Assembly: GCF_020809045.1 (NCBI RefSeq)
Contig: NZ_CP078079.1
Span: 2,666,001 to 2,730,000, forward strand
Source: Pseudarthrobacter sp. L1SW
GTDB lineage: Bacteria > Actinomycetota > Actinomycetes > Actinomycetales > Micrococcaceae
DNA length: 64,000 nt
Direction of reading: 5' to 3'
Shown in pieces: positions 8,421 to 17,356 of the stretch; the stretch's first letter is position 1, and each line of letters begins with the position of its first letter. Position numbers and translations under genes: made by a program. The notes under the pieces are model-generated. The model was not told the origin of the DNA. It did not search any database and saw only the letters and a list, made by a program, of their open reading frames with translations.

Positions 8421-9212
8421 TTAGAGCAGCTTCTGGGCGGCCAGGAAGTCAACGAGCTTGATGCCGGCGTCGCCTTCGTCGGTGATGATGGTGCCGGCTG
8501 TCCGGGGCGGGCGTTCCTCGGCGCTGAGCACACGGGTCCAGGAACCGGCGTGTCCCACCTGCGCCGGGTCCACTCCAATGTCAGCGAGCGAGAGTGTGGT
8601 GATGCTCTTGCGCTTGGCTGCGATGATGCCCTTGAAATTGGGGTAGCGCGGCTCGTTGATCTGGTCCGTCACGGAGACAACAGCGGGGAGCGGGGCCTCG
8701 ACCGTCTCGGACGACGTATCCGCGTCGCGGCGTGCGGTGAGGCGTCCGCCGTCCACCTCCAGCGTGGAAGCGAAGGTCACCTGGGGCAGGCCGAGCCGTT
8801 CCGCGAGCTGGGCGGGGACCAGGGAGGTTTCACCGTCGGTTGACGCCATGCCGGTGATAACCAGGTCCACGCTGCCCAGGTGCCGGATTGTTTCCGCCAA
8901 TGCCAGGGACGTTGCCGCAGCGTCCGAGCCGGCCAGGGCGTCATCCGTCAGGTGCACGCCCTCCGTGGCTCCGATCTGCAGCGCCTTCTTGATGGCGTTG
9001 ACTGCACCCGAGGGGCCCATGCTCAGCGCGATGACCTGGTTGCCTGCCTTGACTCCCCCGCGGGCTTCGGCCAGCTGCAGCGCTGCCTCAAGTGCGTATT
9101 CGTCAAGCTCGGACAGGATGCTCTCGTCGCGGTCAGTCGTGTAGCCCTCCCCGTTGAGGTGGCGGTCAAACTGCGCGTCCGGTACATGCTTGACCAGGAC
9201 GATGATCTTCAA
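8421..9212 (-). CDS. etfB: Electron transfer flavoprotein subunit beta (EtfB/FixA)
   Basis: The beta subunit of the electron transfer flavoprotein, which binds AMP structurally and docks with EtfA. The N-terminus KIIVLVKHVPDAQ and the segment VDLVITGMASTDGETSLVPAQLAERLG-like region are typical of the family. I chose TTG at 9212 because it gives the family N-terminus and has GGAAG at a good spacing; a GTG at 9224 would add four residues. The product is 263 aa. It is the first gene of an etfB-etfA-deacetylase unit. The 270 bp upstream contain no gene. Confidence 0.93.
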   Translation of the reverse strand: MKIIVLVKHVPDAQFDRHLNGEGYTTDRDESILSELDEYALEAALQLAEARGGVKAGNQVIALSMGPSGAVNAIKKALQIGATEGVHLTDDALAGSDAAATSLALAETIRHLGSVDLVITGMASTDGETSLVPAQLAERLGLPQVTFASTLEVDGGRLTARRDADTSSETVEAPLPAVVSVTDQINEPRYPNFKGIIAAKRKSITTLSLADIGVDPAQVGHAGSWTRVLSAEERPPRTAGTIITDEGDAGIKLVDFLAAQKLL

Positions 9213-9404
9213 TGTATCTTCCACTGTGTTTACAGCAGCCTTCCATGCTTGTGGACAGCCAGCCGGGTAGGGTCATGGCCGCGGAATGCCCGGCATGCGG
9301 GTAGCTCCTAGCTAACCATATAGGCGCGCCCCGGCGCCCTGTTCCGTTAACGCCTGTGTCAGCGGGCTGGACATGGGCACCGCCTGCCTTCCTACCGTGC
9401 CATG

Positions 9405-9449
9405 TCCGACGGCGGCGCCCCCAAGGTGGGGACGCCGGCCGCCGTCGGG
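9405..9449. terminator. GC-rich hairpin downstream of the PepD gene
   Basis: A 10-bp perfect stem (9407-9416 with 9438-9447), extendable by two weaker pairs, lies 30 bp past the protease stop codon. There is no T-tract, so intrinsic termination is only likely, not certain. Confidence 0.45.
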
Positions 9450-9482
9450 CGTTGCTGATGGCGCCTTGCCGGGCTGGCGCTG

Positions 9483-11063
9483 CTAGCCGGCCGCGGTGCC
9501 GAGCGTGACGTCGAAGGTCTGCTCCGCGCCGTTGCGCAGGACGGTGATCTTCACATTGGCGCCGGCACGCTGTTCGCGGACAGCCGCGGTCAGCTGGTTC
9601 GGTTCACCGATGGCAAGGTCATTGAACTTCGTGATGACGTCGCCCACCTTGATCCCGGCCTTGCCCGCAGCCGAATTCGCTTCCACCGTGGCAACGTCCG
9701 CGCCTACCGAGAACTCGGACGAGGTGCTGGATGCGGCCTTCTTCCGGACGCTGACGCCCAGCTGGCCGTGGGATGCCTTGCCTGTGTCGATGATCTCCTG
9801 GGCTACGCGCTTGGCGTGGTTGATGGGGATGCTGAAGCCCACCCCGATGTTGCCGCTGGTGGATGATGCGCTTGACCCCGCCGAGGCGATCGCCACATTC
9901 ACGCCGATGATCTCGCCGCTGCTGTTTACCAAGGCGCCGCCGGAGTTGCCGGGGTTGATGGCGGCGTCTGTCTGGATGACGTTGATGGCAATCTCGCCCT
10001 TGTTGGCGGGCTGCTGGCTTTCACCGCCGCCCGGAGGTGCGAACTGGAAGCCGTCGCCGCTGTCCTCGCTTTTGTCCCCTTCCGGTGCGGCGGCGGAGGC
10101 CACGCTGATGGTCCTGTTGAGGGTCGAGACGATACCGTCCGTCACGGTGCCGGTCAGGCCCAGGGGCGAACCGATGGCAATGGCGGTGTCCCCGACGTTC
10201 AGCTTGCCGGAGTCGCCCAGGGTTGCGGAGGTGAGGCCTGAGGCGTTGTCCACCTTGATGACGGCGAGGTCGGACAGTGGATCCGTGCCCACGAGTTTGG
10301 CGCCGAGGACACGCCCGTCACTGGTCCGCACTTCGAGGGCTGCGTTGGCCGTTTGGCCGTCCAGGGTGACCACGTGGGTGTTGGTGAGGATATGCCCCTG
10401 GTCGTTGAGGATGATGCCGGAGCCGGTGCCGCCGGCGCTGCCGGTGGAGGCGCTGATGGTCACCACGCTGGGTGATGCCTTCACGGCAGCTGCGGTGATG
10501 GCATTGACGCTGTCCTGGTTATTGACGATGACCGTCCCGGGCTGGCTGTTGCTGCCCACCGTGGTGCCGGCACCGGCGTTACCCAGTCCCGCGGAACCAA
10601 CCGTGGCCACTCCGCCTCCCACAAGTCCGGCAGCGAGGATGCTGGCCACCAGCGTGCCGACGCCGAACGAGGCTTTCCGCCGCGGCGCGTCCTTGGGGTT
10701 GGGGGCAAGGCCCACCGCGCCTCCATACTGGCCGCCCTGGCCGTAGTAACCGTAGCCGGGCTGCGGTGGTGCCTGCTGGTGACCAGGCGCTGGCTCCTGG
10801 GAGGCACCCTGTCCATAGAACGGCTGCCGCTCGGGATAGACCGGACGCGGTGCTCCGGGGATCTCCTGCGTGGGGTTGTCCCCTTGCCGGTCCAGCCGCT
10901 CCGTGGGGTACTCCCGTGGACCGCGCTCACCGGTTCCCGCCCCGCCGGACTGCTGCGGTCCCGCAGCATTGTCCTCCGGCTGGCCGGGGTGCTGGCGCTC
11001 CCAGGGATCCCGTTCCGCGCCGCCATTCCTCGGGGCCTGCCCGGGCGTCTGGTTCTCAGTCAT
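9483..11063 (-). CDS. Membrane-anchored HtrA/PepD-type serine protease
   Basis: A trypsin-like envelope quality-control protease of the DegP/HtrA family. The cytoplasmic N-terminus of about 130 residues is rich in Pro, Gly, Gln and Tyr, and one membrane span follows at about 132-152. The protease domain carries the triad H230 (TNTHVV), D265 (LSDLAVIK) and S374 (GNSGGAL), and a PDZ domain covers about 430-520. The start is ATG at 11063, with AAAGGAAGT just upstream; an upstream in-frame ATG at 11090 lacks a good site. The 526 residues match actinobacterial PepD. It is divergent from the TPM-domain gene, and both point to envelope stress. Confidence 0.93.
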   Translation of the reverse strand: MTENQTPGQAPRNGGAERDPWERQHPGQPEDNAAGPQQSGGAGTGERGPREYPTERLDRQGDNPTQEIPGAPRPVYPERQPFYGQGASQEPAPGHQQAPPQPGYGYYGQGGQYGGAVGLAPNPKDAPRRKASFGVGTLVASILAAGLVGGGVATVGSAGLGNAGAGTTVGSNSQPGTVIVNNQDSVNAITAAAVKASPSVVTISASTGSAGGTGSGIILNDQGHILTNTHVVTLDGQTANAALEVRTSDGRVLGAKLVGTDPLSDLAVIKVDNASGLTSATLGDSGKLNVGDTAIAIGSPLGLTGTVTDGIVSTLNRTISVASAAAPEGDKSEDSGDGFQFAPPGGGESQQPANKGEIAINVIQTDAAINPGNSGGALVNSSGEIIGVNVAIASAGSSASSTSGNIGVGFSIPINHAKRVAQEIIDTGKASHGQLGVSVRKKAASSTSSEFSVGADVATVEANSAAGKAGIKVGDVITKFNDLAIGEPNQLTAAVREQRAGANVKITVLRNGAEQTFDVTLGTAAG

Positions 11064-11207
11064 GGGACTTCCTTTCATCCTCGTCTGCATTAACTATGGA
11101 CTCCCCGGCTGGAACAAGTTCGGATGTTTGCTGAGAGCTTGCTGAAAGACCTTTTTGGCGCCCCGCGCCCGCGGGCTGGCGTTTCGCTGGTGGCATAGTC
11201 GGGCCAA

Positions 11208-11236
11208 TGGACTGGCTCTGGGGTGCACCATAGAAT
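11208..11236 (+). promoter_or_regulatory. Probable promoter of the TPM-domain gene
   Basis: TGGACT (11208-11213) and TAGAAT (11231-11236) are separated by 17 bases. Transcription would start near 11243, giving a leader of about 105 bases before the ATG at 11349. Confidence 0.5.
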
Positions 11237-11348
11237 CAAGATGAATTGCCACAGCGACCTGCGGCTTCACACCAAGCGTGGGGGCGCTGTGCATTCTGAG
11301 ATGACCGGTTCGTCCCGAACTGGCGTCAGGCGTGCTGAAGGGTTGCAC

Positions 11349-13403
11349 ATGCGGTCAAAGTTCAAACGTATCCTCGCCGTGATCGGCCTGGCCGGGCTGC
11401 TGGCGGTACCCGCCGGAGCGGCCTGGGCGGAGGATCCGGTCACCATCCCGTCCGGCCAAAACATCGTGGACAACGCGAATGTACTGGGAAGCCGCAAGGG
11501 CGAAGTCCAGGAAGCAATCCAGAAGCTGCTGAAGGACGAAAAGTACAACCTCTACGTCGTGACCGTGGACACGTTCACCAACCCGACAGTACCCGCAGAC
11601 TGGGCCGCTGCCGTTGCCGCGAAGAAGGGCATGGGCAGGTCCGACGCCATCCTCGCCATAGCTAAAGACGACGGAAAGTTCAGCTTTGTCCTGAACTCTG
11701 CCAGCCCCATCAAGTCCAAGCAGGGAGCCATAAGCCAGAACGCGGTAACGGCTAACCTGGCCGGTGGAAAACGCGATTTCGCCCAGGCGGCGATTGACAC
11801 AGCGGCGGCGATCGGCGACGCGGCCCGGGGCGGAAGCGGCAACGTCCCTTCCGATAGCGGAGCCGGTGCAGCTGTCCTGGTAGGAACAGGCGTGGTGGCG
11901 GCCGGAGGTGCCGGCGCGTACCTCTACTTCCGCAACAAGCGGAAGAAAGCTGCGGCAGTCCAGGCGTCCAGCGGCAGCTACGGCCCGCAGGGCACCGCCG
12001 TCGATCCGTTGGCATCCCTGAGCGTGGAGGAACTGCGGCGCAAGAGTGGTTCACTGCTGATCGAGGCGGACGACGCCATCAAGTCCAGCGAGCAGGAACT
12101 CCTTTTCGCCCAGGCACAATACGGCGATTCCGCCGTCGGCAACTTCACGAAGGCGCTGGAGGAAGCCAAAGGCCACATGACGGAATCCTTCAAACTGCAG
12201 CAACAGCTGGACGATCACATCCCCGACACCGAGGAGCAGCAGCGCACGTGGCTGGGCGAGATCATCCGCCGTTCCGAGGCCGCGCTGGCTTCCCTGCAGG
12301 AGCAGAAGGCCGACTTCGATGCGCTGCGCGAACTCGAGAAAAACGCTCCGCAGGCACTTGCCACCGTCAATGATGGTGCCCGCCAGGCCGACGCGAAGAT
12401 CGCCAGCGCCGAAGCCTCCCTGGCGACCCTCCGCACCAAGTATGCGGAAAGCGCCCTGGCCCAGGTTTCGGACAACATCCTGCAGGCCAAGGAACGTCTG
12501 GCATTCGTGCAGAACGCCACCGCCACTGCCCAGCAAAAGCTCAGCGAAGGCGAAGGCAGCCTGGCGGCGGTTGCCGTCCGTGCCGCCGAGGAAAGCCTGC
12601 ACCAGACCAATGTCCTCCTGGATGCCATCGCCAAGGTCTCGTCCAACCTGGATGAGGCACGGAACAGCCTCGAGGCGGCCGTTGTGGACACCTCCCAGGA
12701 CCTCGCCCAGGCAAGGGCCATGATCCAGTCCGGCGCACACCCGGAACTGGCAGGCCCGGTGGCCGGGGTTGAAAGCGCCCTGGCCCAGGTCAAAGCGGAA
12801 ATCCAAGGCGGCAAGATTGACCCTATTGCCACCCTGCAGCGGGTGGAAACCGCCCACCAGTCGCTTGACCAGGCCCTCAGCGGCATCAGGGACCAGCAGG
12901 AGCAGGCCCGCCGGGCCCAGGCCTCCCTCCAGCAAACGATCATGTCTGCCCAGGCGCAGATCAGCGCCACCTCGGACTACATCACCGCCCGCCGCGGCGG
13001 TGTGGGGACCGAGGCACGCACCCGGCTGGCTGAGTCGCAGCGGAACCTCGACTACGCGCTGTCCATCTCGCGCACCGATCCGGTCACGGCACTCACCTAC
13101 GCCCAGCAGGCCCACGCACTCGCCGCCCAGGCAGCCCAGCTCGCGCAAGCGGATGTGGACCACTTTGGCGGCTACGCCAACCAGGGCTACGGCCGCGGTG
13201 GCATGTTCGGCGGCGGCGGCGGTGGGGGCCTGGGCGGCGCCATCCTGGGCGGCATCCTGATCAACTCCATCCTCAACGGCGGCGTTGGCGGCGGTTGGGG
13301 TGGCGGCCACAATGATGGCGGCGGCTGGGGCGGCGGCGACTTCGGTGGCGGGGGCGACTTCGGTGGCGGTGACTTTGGCGGAGGCGACTCCGGAAGCTTC
13401 TAA
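11349..13403 (+). CDS. TPM-domain membrane protein with coiled-coil and Gly-rich tail
   Basis: A signal peptide (residues 1-27, cleavage after GAAWA) precedes a TPM_phosphatase (DUF477) domain at about 30-160. One membrane span follows at about 172-192, with basic residues RNKRKK after it. The topology places TPM outside and a long helical, Gln/Ala-rich region of about 400 residues inside. The last 60 residues are almost entirely Gly with Trp, Asp and Phe. The ATG at 11349 has GAAGGG six bases upstream; an open frame reaching back to 11223 is part of the leader. It is followed 113 bp later by pspA, and the pair is probably an envelope-stress unit. The exact activity is unknown. Confidence 0.85.
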   Translation: MRSKFKRILAVIGLAGLLAVPAGAAWAEDPVTIPSGQNIVDNANVLGSRKGEVQEAIQKLLKDEKYNLYVVTVDTFTNPTVPADWAAAVAAKKGMGRSDAILAIAKDDGKFSFVLNSASPIKSKQGAISQNAVTANLAGGKRDFAQAAIDTAAAIGDAARGGSGNVPSDSGAGAAVLVGTGVVAAGGAGAYLYFRNKRKKAAAVQASSGSYGPQGTAVDPLASLSVEELRRKSGSLLIEADDAIKSSEQELLFAQAQYGDSAVGNFTKALEEAKGHMTESFKLQQQLDDHIPDTEEQQRTWLGEIIRRSEAALASLQEQKADFDALRELEKNAPQALATVNDGARQADAKIASAEASLATLRTKYAESALAQVSDNILQAKERLAFVQNATATAQQKLSEGEGSLAAVAVRAAEESLHQTNVLLDAIAKVSSNLDEARNSLEAAVVDTSQDLAQARAMIQSGAHPELAGPVAGVESALAQVKAEIQGGKIDPIATLQRVETAHQSLDQALSGIRDQQEQARRAQASLQQTIMSAQAQISATSDYITARRGGVGTEARTRLAESQRNLDYALSISRTDPVTALTYAQQAHALAAQAAQLAQADVDHFGGYANQGYGRGGMFGGGGGGGLGGAILGGILINSILNGGVGGGWGGGHNDGGGWGGGDFGGGGDFGGGDFGGGDSGSF

Positions 13404-13516
13404 GCTTCAGCTCGCCCAGGCCTATCCGGCCGACACAACGGCTGGCGAATGCAGGACATACACAATTGTTCACTGGTTTCAGTGGTCACCACAGAGCAGG
13501 ACGAAAGGGTAACACC

Positions 13517-14308
13517 ATGGTTAAGCAGTCCATTTTCGGCCGCATCGCGCAGCTGGCGAAGGCAAACGTCAACTCGTTGCTGGACAACGCTGAGGATCCG
13601 CAGAAGATGCTGGACCAGATGGTCCGGGACTACACCAACAACATCGCGGAGGCAGAGTCCGCCGTTGCGCAGACCATCGGCAACCTCCGGATGCTCGAGG
13701 ACGACTACAACGAGGACGTCAAGAACGCCCGCGACTGGGGCAACAAGGCACTCGCCGCCTCGCGCAAGGCTGATGAATTCCGCGCCAGCGGCGACGTGGT
13801 GGACGCCGAGAAGTTCGACAACCTTGCCAAGGTAGCCCTGCAGCGGCAGATGGCCGCCGAAAATGAGGCAAAGGGCGCGGAGCCGAGCATCGCTTCCCAG
13901 CGCGAAGTGGTGGAGAAGCTGAAGACCGGGCTGGACCAGATGAAGGGCAAGCTCAACCAGCTGACCAGCAAGCGCAACGAGCTGGTGGCACGGTCCAAGA
14001 CCGCGGCAGCCCAGTCCCAGGTCCACGACGCCATCAAGAGCATCGACATAATGGACCCCACCAGCGAGGTTGGCCGGTTCGAAGAGAAGATCCGCCGCGA
14101 AGAAGCCAAGGTCCGCGGCCAGCAGGAGCTCGCCGCTTCGAGCCTGGACGCCCAGTTCAACCAGCTTGAAGACCTCGGGGAGCAGGTTGAGATCGAGGCG
14201 CGCCTGGCTGCCCTGAAATCTGGCAATTCATCAAAGCCGGCCCTCGGCGCTTCGGGGTCCGCGGCCCCAGCATCAACCGTTGAGGAAGCTGACTTCGACA
14301 AACTCTGA
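13517..14308 (+). CDS. pspA: PspA/IM30 (Vipp1) family membrane-stress protein
   Basis: A peripheral membrane protein of the ESCRT-III-like PspA/Vipp1 family that oligomerises on damaged membranes. The 263 residues are nearly all alpha-helical and strongly charged, from IFGRIAQLAKANVNSLLDNAEDPQKMLDQM onward in typical family order (only the fold, not a catalytic site, is expected). The C-terminal 25 residues are Ser/Ala-rich and disordered. The ATG at 13517 has GAAAGGG at a good spacing. It lies directly downstream of the TPM-domain gene on the same strand and is closed by a 19-bp hairpin. Regulators such as ClgR or PspC are not in this window. Confidence 0.93.
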   Translation: MVKQSIFGRIAQLAKANVNSLLDNAEDPQKMLDQMVRDYTNNIAEAESAVAQTIGNLRMLEDDYNEDVKNARDWGNKALAASRKADEFRASGDVVDAEKFDNLAKVALQRQMAAENEAKGAEPSIASQREVVEKLKTGLDQMKGKLNQLTSKRNELVARSKTAAAQSQVHDAIKSIDIMDPTSEVGRFEEKIRREEAKVRGQQELAASSLDAQFNQLEDLGEQVEIEARLAALKSGNSSKPALGASGSAAPASTVEEADFDKL

Positions 14309-14341
14309 ACAGCGGAGGAGCGATCCGCCACGACTGAACAG

Positions 14342-14385
14342 AACGGGTAAGGCCAGGGCCATGGACGGCCCTGGCCTTACCCGTT
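14342..14385 (+). terminator. Terminator hairpin after pspA
   Basis: A perfect 19-bp inverted repeat (14342-14360 with 14367-14385) with a 6-base loop lies 33 bp after the pspA stop. It is followed by repeated CCTGT units rather than a T-tract. Confidence 0.7.
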
Positions 14386-14403
14386 CCTGTCCCTGTCCCT
14401 GTG

Positions 14404-14409
14404 TAGCGT
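14404..14409 (+). promoter_or_regulatory. Probable -10 element, leaderless phr mRNA
   Basis: TAGCGT ends six bases before the ATG at 14416, and no ribosome binding site is present. It follows immediately after the pspA terminator. Confidence 0.45.
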
Positions 14410-14415
14410 GGTGCT

Positions 14416-15843
14416 ATGGAATCCTCCGGTGTGACCTCGATCGTCTGGCTTCGCGACGACCTTCGGCTGGATGACAACCCTGCCCTGGCGGAAGCAGCGG
14501 CGCTGGGCCTGCCCCTGACGGTGCTTTTCATCCTCGACGAGGAGTCCGAAGGAATCCGGCCCCTGGGCGGGGCAACCAGGTGGTGGCTGCACCATTCCCT
14601 CACCTCCCTGGGCGCGGCGCTCGAAGCCAAAGGCTCCCGGCTGCTCCTCCGCCGCGGTCCCGCCCAGGACGTCATCCGGCAACTCGCGGCCGAAACCAAC
14701 GCCGGCCATCTGTTCTGGAACCGCCGCTACAGCCTTCCGGAGCGCACAGTCGACGCCGCCGTCAAGGCGTGGGCCGGAGGGAACGGGATCGAAGCCGCGA
14801 GCTACCAGGCGAACCTCCTGTTTGAGCCATGGACGGTCCGCACCGGCGCCGGCGGCCCCTACAAGGTGTTCACTCCGTTCTGGCGGGCCTGCCTGGCGGA
14901 CGGTGAGGTGCGCGACCCCCTCGATGCGCCAAGGAATCTGCCGGCCCCGCCTGAGGGAACAGGCGCTGCCGGGGACGACCTCGGGAGCTGGCACCTCCTG
15001 CCCACCTCCCCCGACTGGAGCGGCGGGCTGGCCGATACCTGGGATCCTGGCGAAGACGGCGCCCAGCGCCGGCTTGAGGATTTCCTGGGCGGTCCCGCAG
15101 CGGACTATGGCACCGGCCGCAACGTGCCCGGCGTGGAAGGAACCAGCCGCCTGTCTCCGCACCTGCGCTTCGGCGAAGTCAGTCCTTTCAGGGTCTGGCG
15201 GGAAATCCGCGGCCGCTTTCCACGGGAGGTGCCGGCCGACGTCGGGATTTTCCGTTCCGAGCTCGGCTGGCGCGAATTCTGCTGGCACCTGCTGTACACC
15301 AACCCGGAACTTGCCACCCGCAACTACCGGCCGGAGTTTGACCGGTTTGAGTGGCAGTCCCTGGGCAGCGACGAACTGGAAGCCTGGCAGCAGGGACGTA
15401 CCGGATACCCGTTTGTTGATGCCGGCATGCGGCAGCTCTGGCAGACAGGCTGGATGCACAACCGGGTGCGGATGGCGGCAGCGTCCTTCCTGGTCAAGAA
15501 CCTCCTGGCAGACTGGCGGACCGGGGAGGCCTGGTTCTGGGACACTTTGGTGGACGCAGACGCCGCAAGCAATCCCGCCAACTGGCAGTGGGTGGCAGCG
15601 TCGGGAGCGGATGCGTCCCCGTACTACCGGATCTTCAATCCGGTGACCCAGAGCAAGAAGTTCGACGCCGCCGGGAGCTACCTGCGGCGCTACATCCCTG
15701 AGCTGGCGGAATTGGACGGGAAAGGCGTCCACGAGCCGTGGAAGGCCGGTGGCGAGCTGCGGGGATACCCCGCTCCCCTGGTGGACCTGCCGGAGTCCCG
15801 TGAACGGGCCCTGGAGGCCTACCAGCGGCTCAAGGACAGCTGA
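14416..15843 (+). CDS. phr: Deoxyribodipyrimidine photolyase (class I)
   Basis: A flavoenzyme that uses blue light to split cyclobutane pyrimidine dimers in DNA. The N-terminal alpha/beta domain starts with IVWLRDDLRLDDNPAL. The C-terminal FAD-binding domain includes TSRLSPHLRFGEVSP, ELGWREFCWHLLY, TGYPFVDAGMRQL, WMHNRVRMAAASFLVKNLL and DADAASNPANWQWVAASGAD, all class I signatures. At 475 residues it is full length. The Trp residues of the electron-transfer chain are present. The ATG at 14416 appears to be leaderless. It converges on the cytochrome b-type gene with 30 bp between them. Confidence 0.95.
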   Translation: MESSGVTSIVWLRDDLRLDDNPALAEAAALGLPLTVLFILDEESEGIRPLGGATRWWLHHSLTSLGAALEAKGSRLLLRRGPAQDVIRQLAAETNAGHLFWNRRYSLPERTVDAAVKAWAGGNGIEAASYQANLLFEPWTVRTGAGGPYKVFTPFWRACLADGEVRDPLDAPRNLPAPPEGTGAAGDDLGSWHLLPTSPDWSGGLADTWDPGEDGAQRRLEDFLGGPAADYGTGRNVPGVEGTSRLSPHLRFGEVSPFRVWREIRGRFPREVPADVGIFRSELGWREFCWHLLYTNPELATRNYRPEFDRFEWQSLGSDELEAWQQGRTGYPFVDAGMRQLWQTGWMHNRVRMAAASFLVKNLLADWRTGEAWFWDTLVDADAASNPANWQWVAASGADASPYYRIFNPVTQSKKFDAAGSYLRRYIPELAELDGKGVHEPWKAGGELRGYPAPLVDLPESRERALEAYQRLKDS

Positions 15844-15873
15844 GAAACCCTCAGCAGCGCCGGCTGGCCTTGG

Positions 15874-16806
15874 TCAGCGGCTGACCTTGCCCATCAGGGA
15901 GGCTACCGGTCTCAGGAAGAGCGGCCGGGCCAGGAACCAGGCGGCCACCATGACCACGACCGAGGCCAGGAAGACCCAGAAACCGAACCACCCGTCATTG
16001 TCCTGCACACCATACATGTGGTTGAGGTTGCGAAGTGCTCCGGTGGCGAGCACCAGGAACACGTGCACCACGATGAACGCCACAAAGTAGATCATCACAG
16101 GGAAGTGGACGGCCCGTGCCCACTCGATGGGAAAGGCCCTGTTGAGGCTTGCCGCCTTCTTGGGCCAGGCACCGGACATACGGAGGCCGGTGATGAAGGC
16201 CAGCGGAGCGGCGACGAAGACCGTCACGAAGTACGTCAGCAGCTGAAGGGCGTTGTAGTTGATCCAGCCGTTCTCGGTGGGCCAGTCCAGGGAGGCATAC
16301 TGCAGGGCGGCCGACAGTGCGTTGGGGAAAACATCCCAGCCCGTGGGAACAATCCGCATCCACTGCCCGGTGGCAAAGAGCAGGACAGCGAACACCAGGC
16401 CATTGACGACCCACAGGGCATCCAGCGTCAAGTGGAACCACAGCTCAAGGGTGATTTTGGTGGGCGGGTTCTTGGTCTTGATCAGCCCTTTGTTGTTCCG
16501 GGTCCAGTGCCCGCTGGGGCGGGTGGTGGTGCGCACCTGCCAGCCGGTACGGATGATCAGCAGGAGGAAGAACGCGTTGAGGAAGTGCTGCCAGGCAAGC
16601 CAGGCAGGAAAGCCCACGGGGGCAGCGTCCGGAAGCTCGGAATGGCCGGGATAGTCGGCAACGAAGGAGGCAATGGCAGGCAGGCCCATCAGCCATTTGG
16701 CAATCAACACCACGAGGACCAGTCCGCCCAGGACGGCAGGGACCCCCCAGTAGAGTCGCGACCGCTTACCCGCCGCGGTACCGGGTTTCTTCGTGGGTGT
16801 GGACAT
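15874..16806 (-). CDS. Cytochrome b561/b6-like integral membrane protein
   Basis: A protein of about 310 residues with several hydrophobic spans (near residues 25-45, 75-95, 130-155, 190-215, 235-260 and 280-300). Conserved histidines at membrane boundaries (WQHFLNAFF, LWFHLTLD, RAVHFPVMIYF and FIVVHVFLV) fit ligands of two b-type hemes, as in cytochrome b subunits of hydrogenases and formate dehydrogenases. It probably passes electrons between quinone and a periplasmic oxidoreductase, but no such partner is adjacent. The start is ATG at 16806, following GAGAGG; an upstream ATG at 16839 would add 11 residues rich in Ser and Cys. The substrate is unknown. Confidence 0.8.
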   Translation of the reverse strand: MSTPTKKPGTAAGKRSRLYWGVPAVLGGLVLVVLIAKWLMGLPAIASFVADYPGHSELPDAAPVGFPAWLAWQHFLNAFFLLLIIRTGWQVRTTTRPSGHWTRNNKGLIKTKNPPTKITLELWFHLTLDALWVVNGLVFAVLLFATGQWMRIVPTGWDVFPNALSAALQYASLDWPTENGWINYNALQLLTYFVTVFVAAPLAFITGLRMSGAWPKKAASLNRAFPIEWARAVHFPVMIYFVAFIVVHVFLVLATGALRNLNHMYGVQDNDGWFGFWVFLASVVVMVAAWFLARPLFLRPVASLMGKVSR

Positions 16807-16898
16807 CGAACAACATTCCTCTCGAGAATGACTGGCCAAGTACTCACGACGTGTGAGGCTCTGCGAAAGAGAATACTAGGAACTACTCGTATCCAAGG

Positions 16899-16939
16899 AA
16901 AAAGAAGACCCCGGCCGGCTGATGCCGGTCGGGGTCTTC
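16899..16939 (-). terminator. Terminator of the distal initiator tRNA gene
   Basis: On the minus strand a 16-bp stem (16924-16939 with 16904-16919, one wobble) is followed by a T-tract (16903-16899). It lies 8 bp past the tRNA 3' end. Confidence 0.85.
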
Positions 16940-16946
16940 TTCATAG

Positions 16947-17020
16947 TTGCGGGGACAGGATTTGAACCTGTGACCTCTGGGTTATGAGCCCAGCGAGCTA
17001 CCGAACTGCTCCACCCCGCG
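16947..17020 (-). tRNA. tRNA-fMet (CAT), copy 1
   Basis: The minus strand folds as a 74-nt tRNA starting CGCGGGG and ending CCCCGCAA, with anticodon CAT. The unpaired C1-A72 and the three G-C pairs of the anticodon stem (GGG/CCC around CTCATAA) are the hallmarks of initiator tRNA. CCA is not encoded. It is identical to the copy at 17123-17196. Confidence 0.97.
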
Positions 17021-17078
17021 TCGCTGAAACAACTCTACCCTATTTTGCCGGCCGCTTTTTCCACGCGCCGATTAAACA

Positions 17079-17113
17079 AAAAAGCCCGGACACTGTTTCC
17101 AGTGCCCGGGCTT
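17079..17113 (-). terminator. Terminator between the two initiator tRNA genes
   Basis: On the minus strand a 14-bp stem with one mismatch and a GAAA loop is followed by TTTTTTGTTT. It is a strong intrinsic terminator just downstream of tRNA copy 2. Confidence 0.88.
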
Positions 17114-17122
17114 CCCCATCAG

Positions 17123-17196
17123 TTGCGGGGACAGGATTTGAACCTGTGACCTCTGGGTTATGAGCCCAGCGAGCTACCGAACTGCTCCACCCCGCG
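17123..17196 (-). tRNA. tRNA-fMet (CAT), copy 2
   Basis: Identical in sequence to the copy at 16947-17020, with the same initiator features and no encoded CCA. A promoter lies 11 bp upstream and a terminator 9 bp downstream, so it is a self-contained unit. Confidence 0.97.
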
Positions 17197-17207
17197 TCGC
17201 AAGAACT

Positions 17208-17236
17208 ACTTTACCGGCACGTGAACACCAGGCCAA
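17208..17236 (-). promoter_or_regulatory. Promoter of tRNA-fMet copy 2
   Basis: On the minus strand TTGGCC (17236-17231), 17 bases, then TAAAGT (17213-17208) lies 11 bases before the mature 5' end at 17196. Copy 1 has TAGAGT at the identical distance but only a poor -35 box. Confidence 0.7.
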
Positions 17237-17271
17237 ATCGGGGCGGCGTGATGTCCGTCTCCCTAACGGAA

Positions 17272-17305
17272 GCGGCACCTGCTCCCCGAAAGGAGCAGGT
17301 GCCGC
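17272..17305 (-). terminator. Terminator of the UPF0182 gene
   Basis: A perfect 14-bp stem (17272-17285 with 17292-17305) with a 6-base loop, 52 bp past the stop codon. The T-tract is short. Confidence 0.65.
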
Positions 17306-17356
17306 ATCCCGCCGTCGTATGCCCTCAGCTACCGGGCGGTACCCCGTGCTGGCGCA

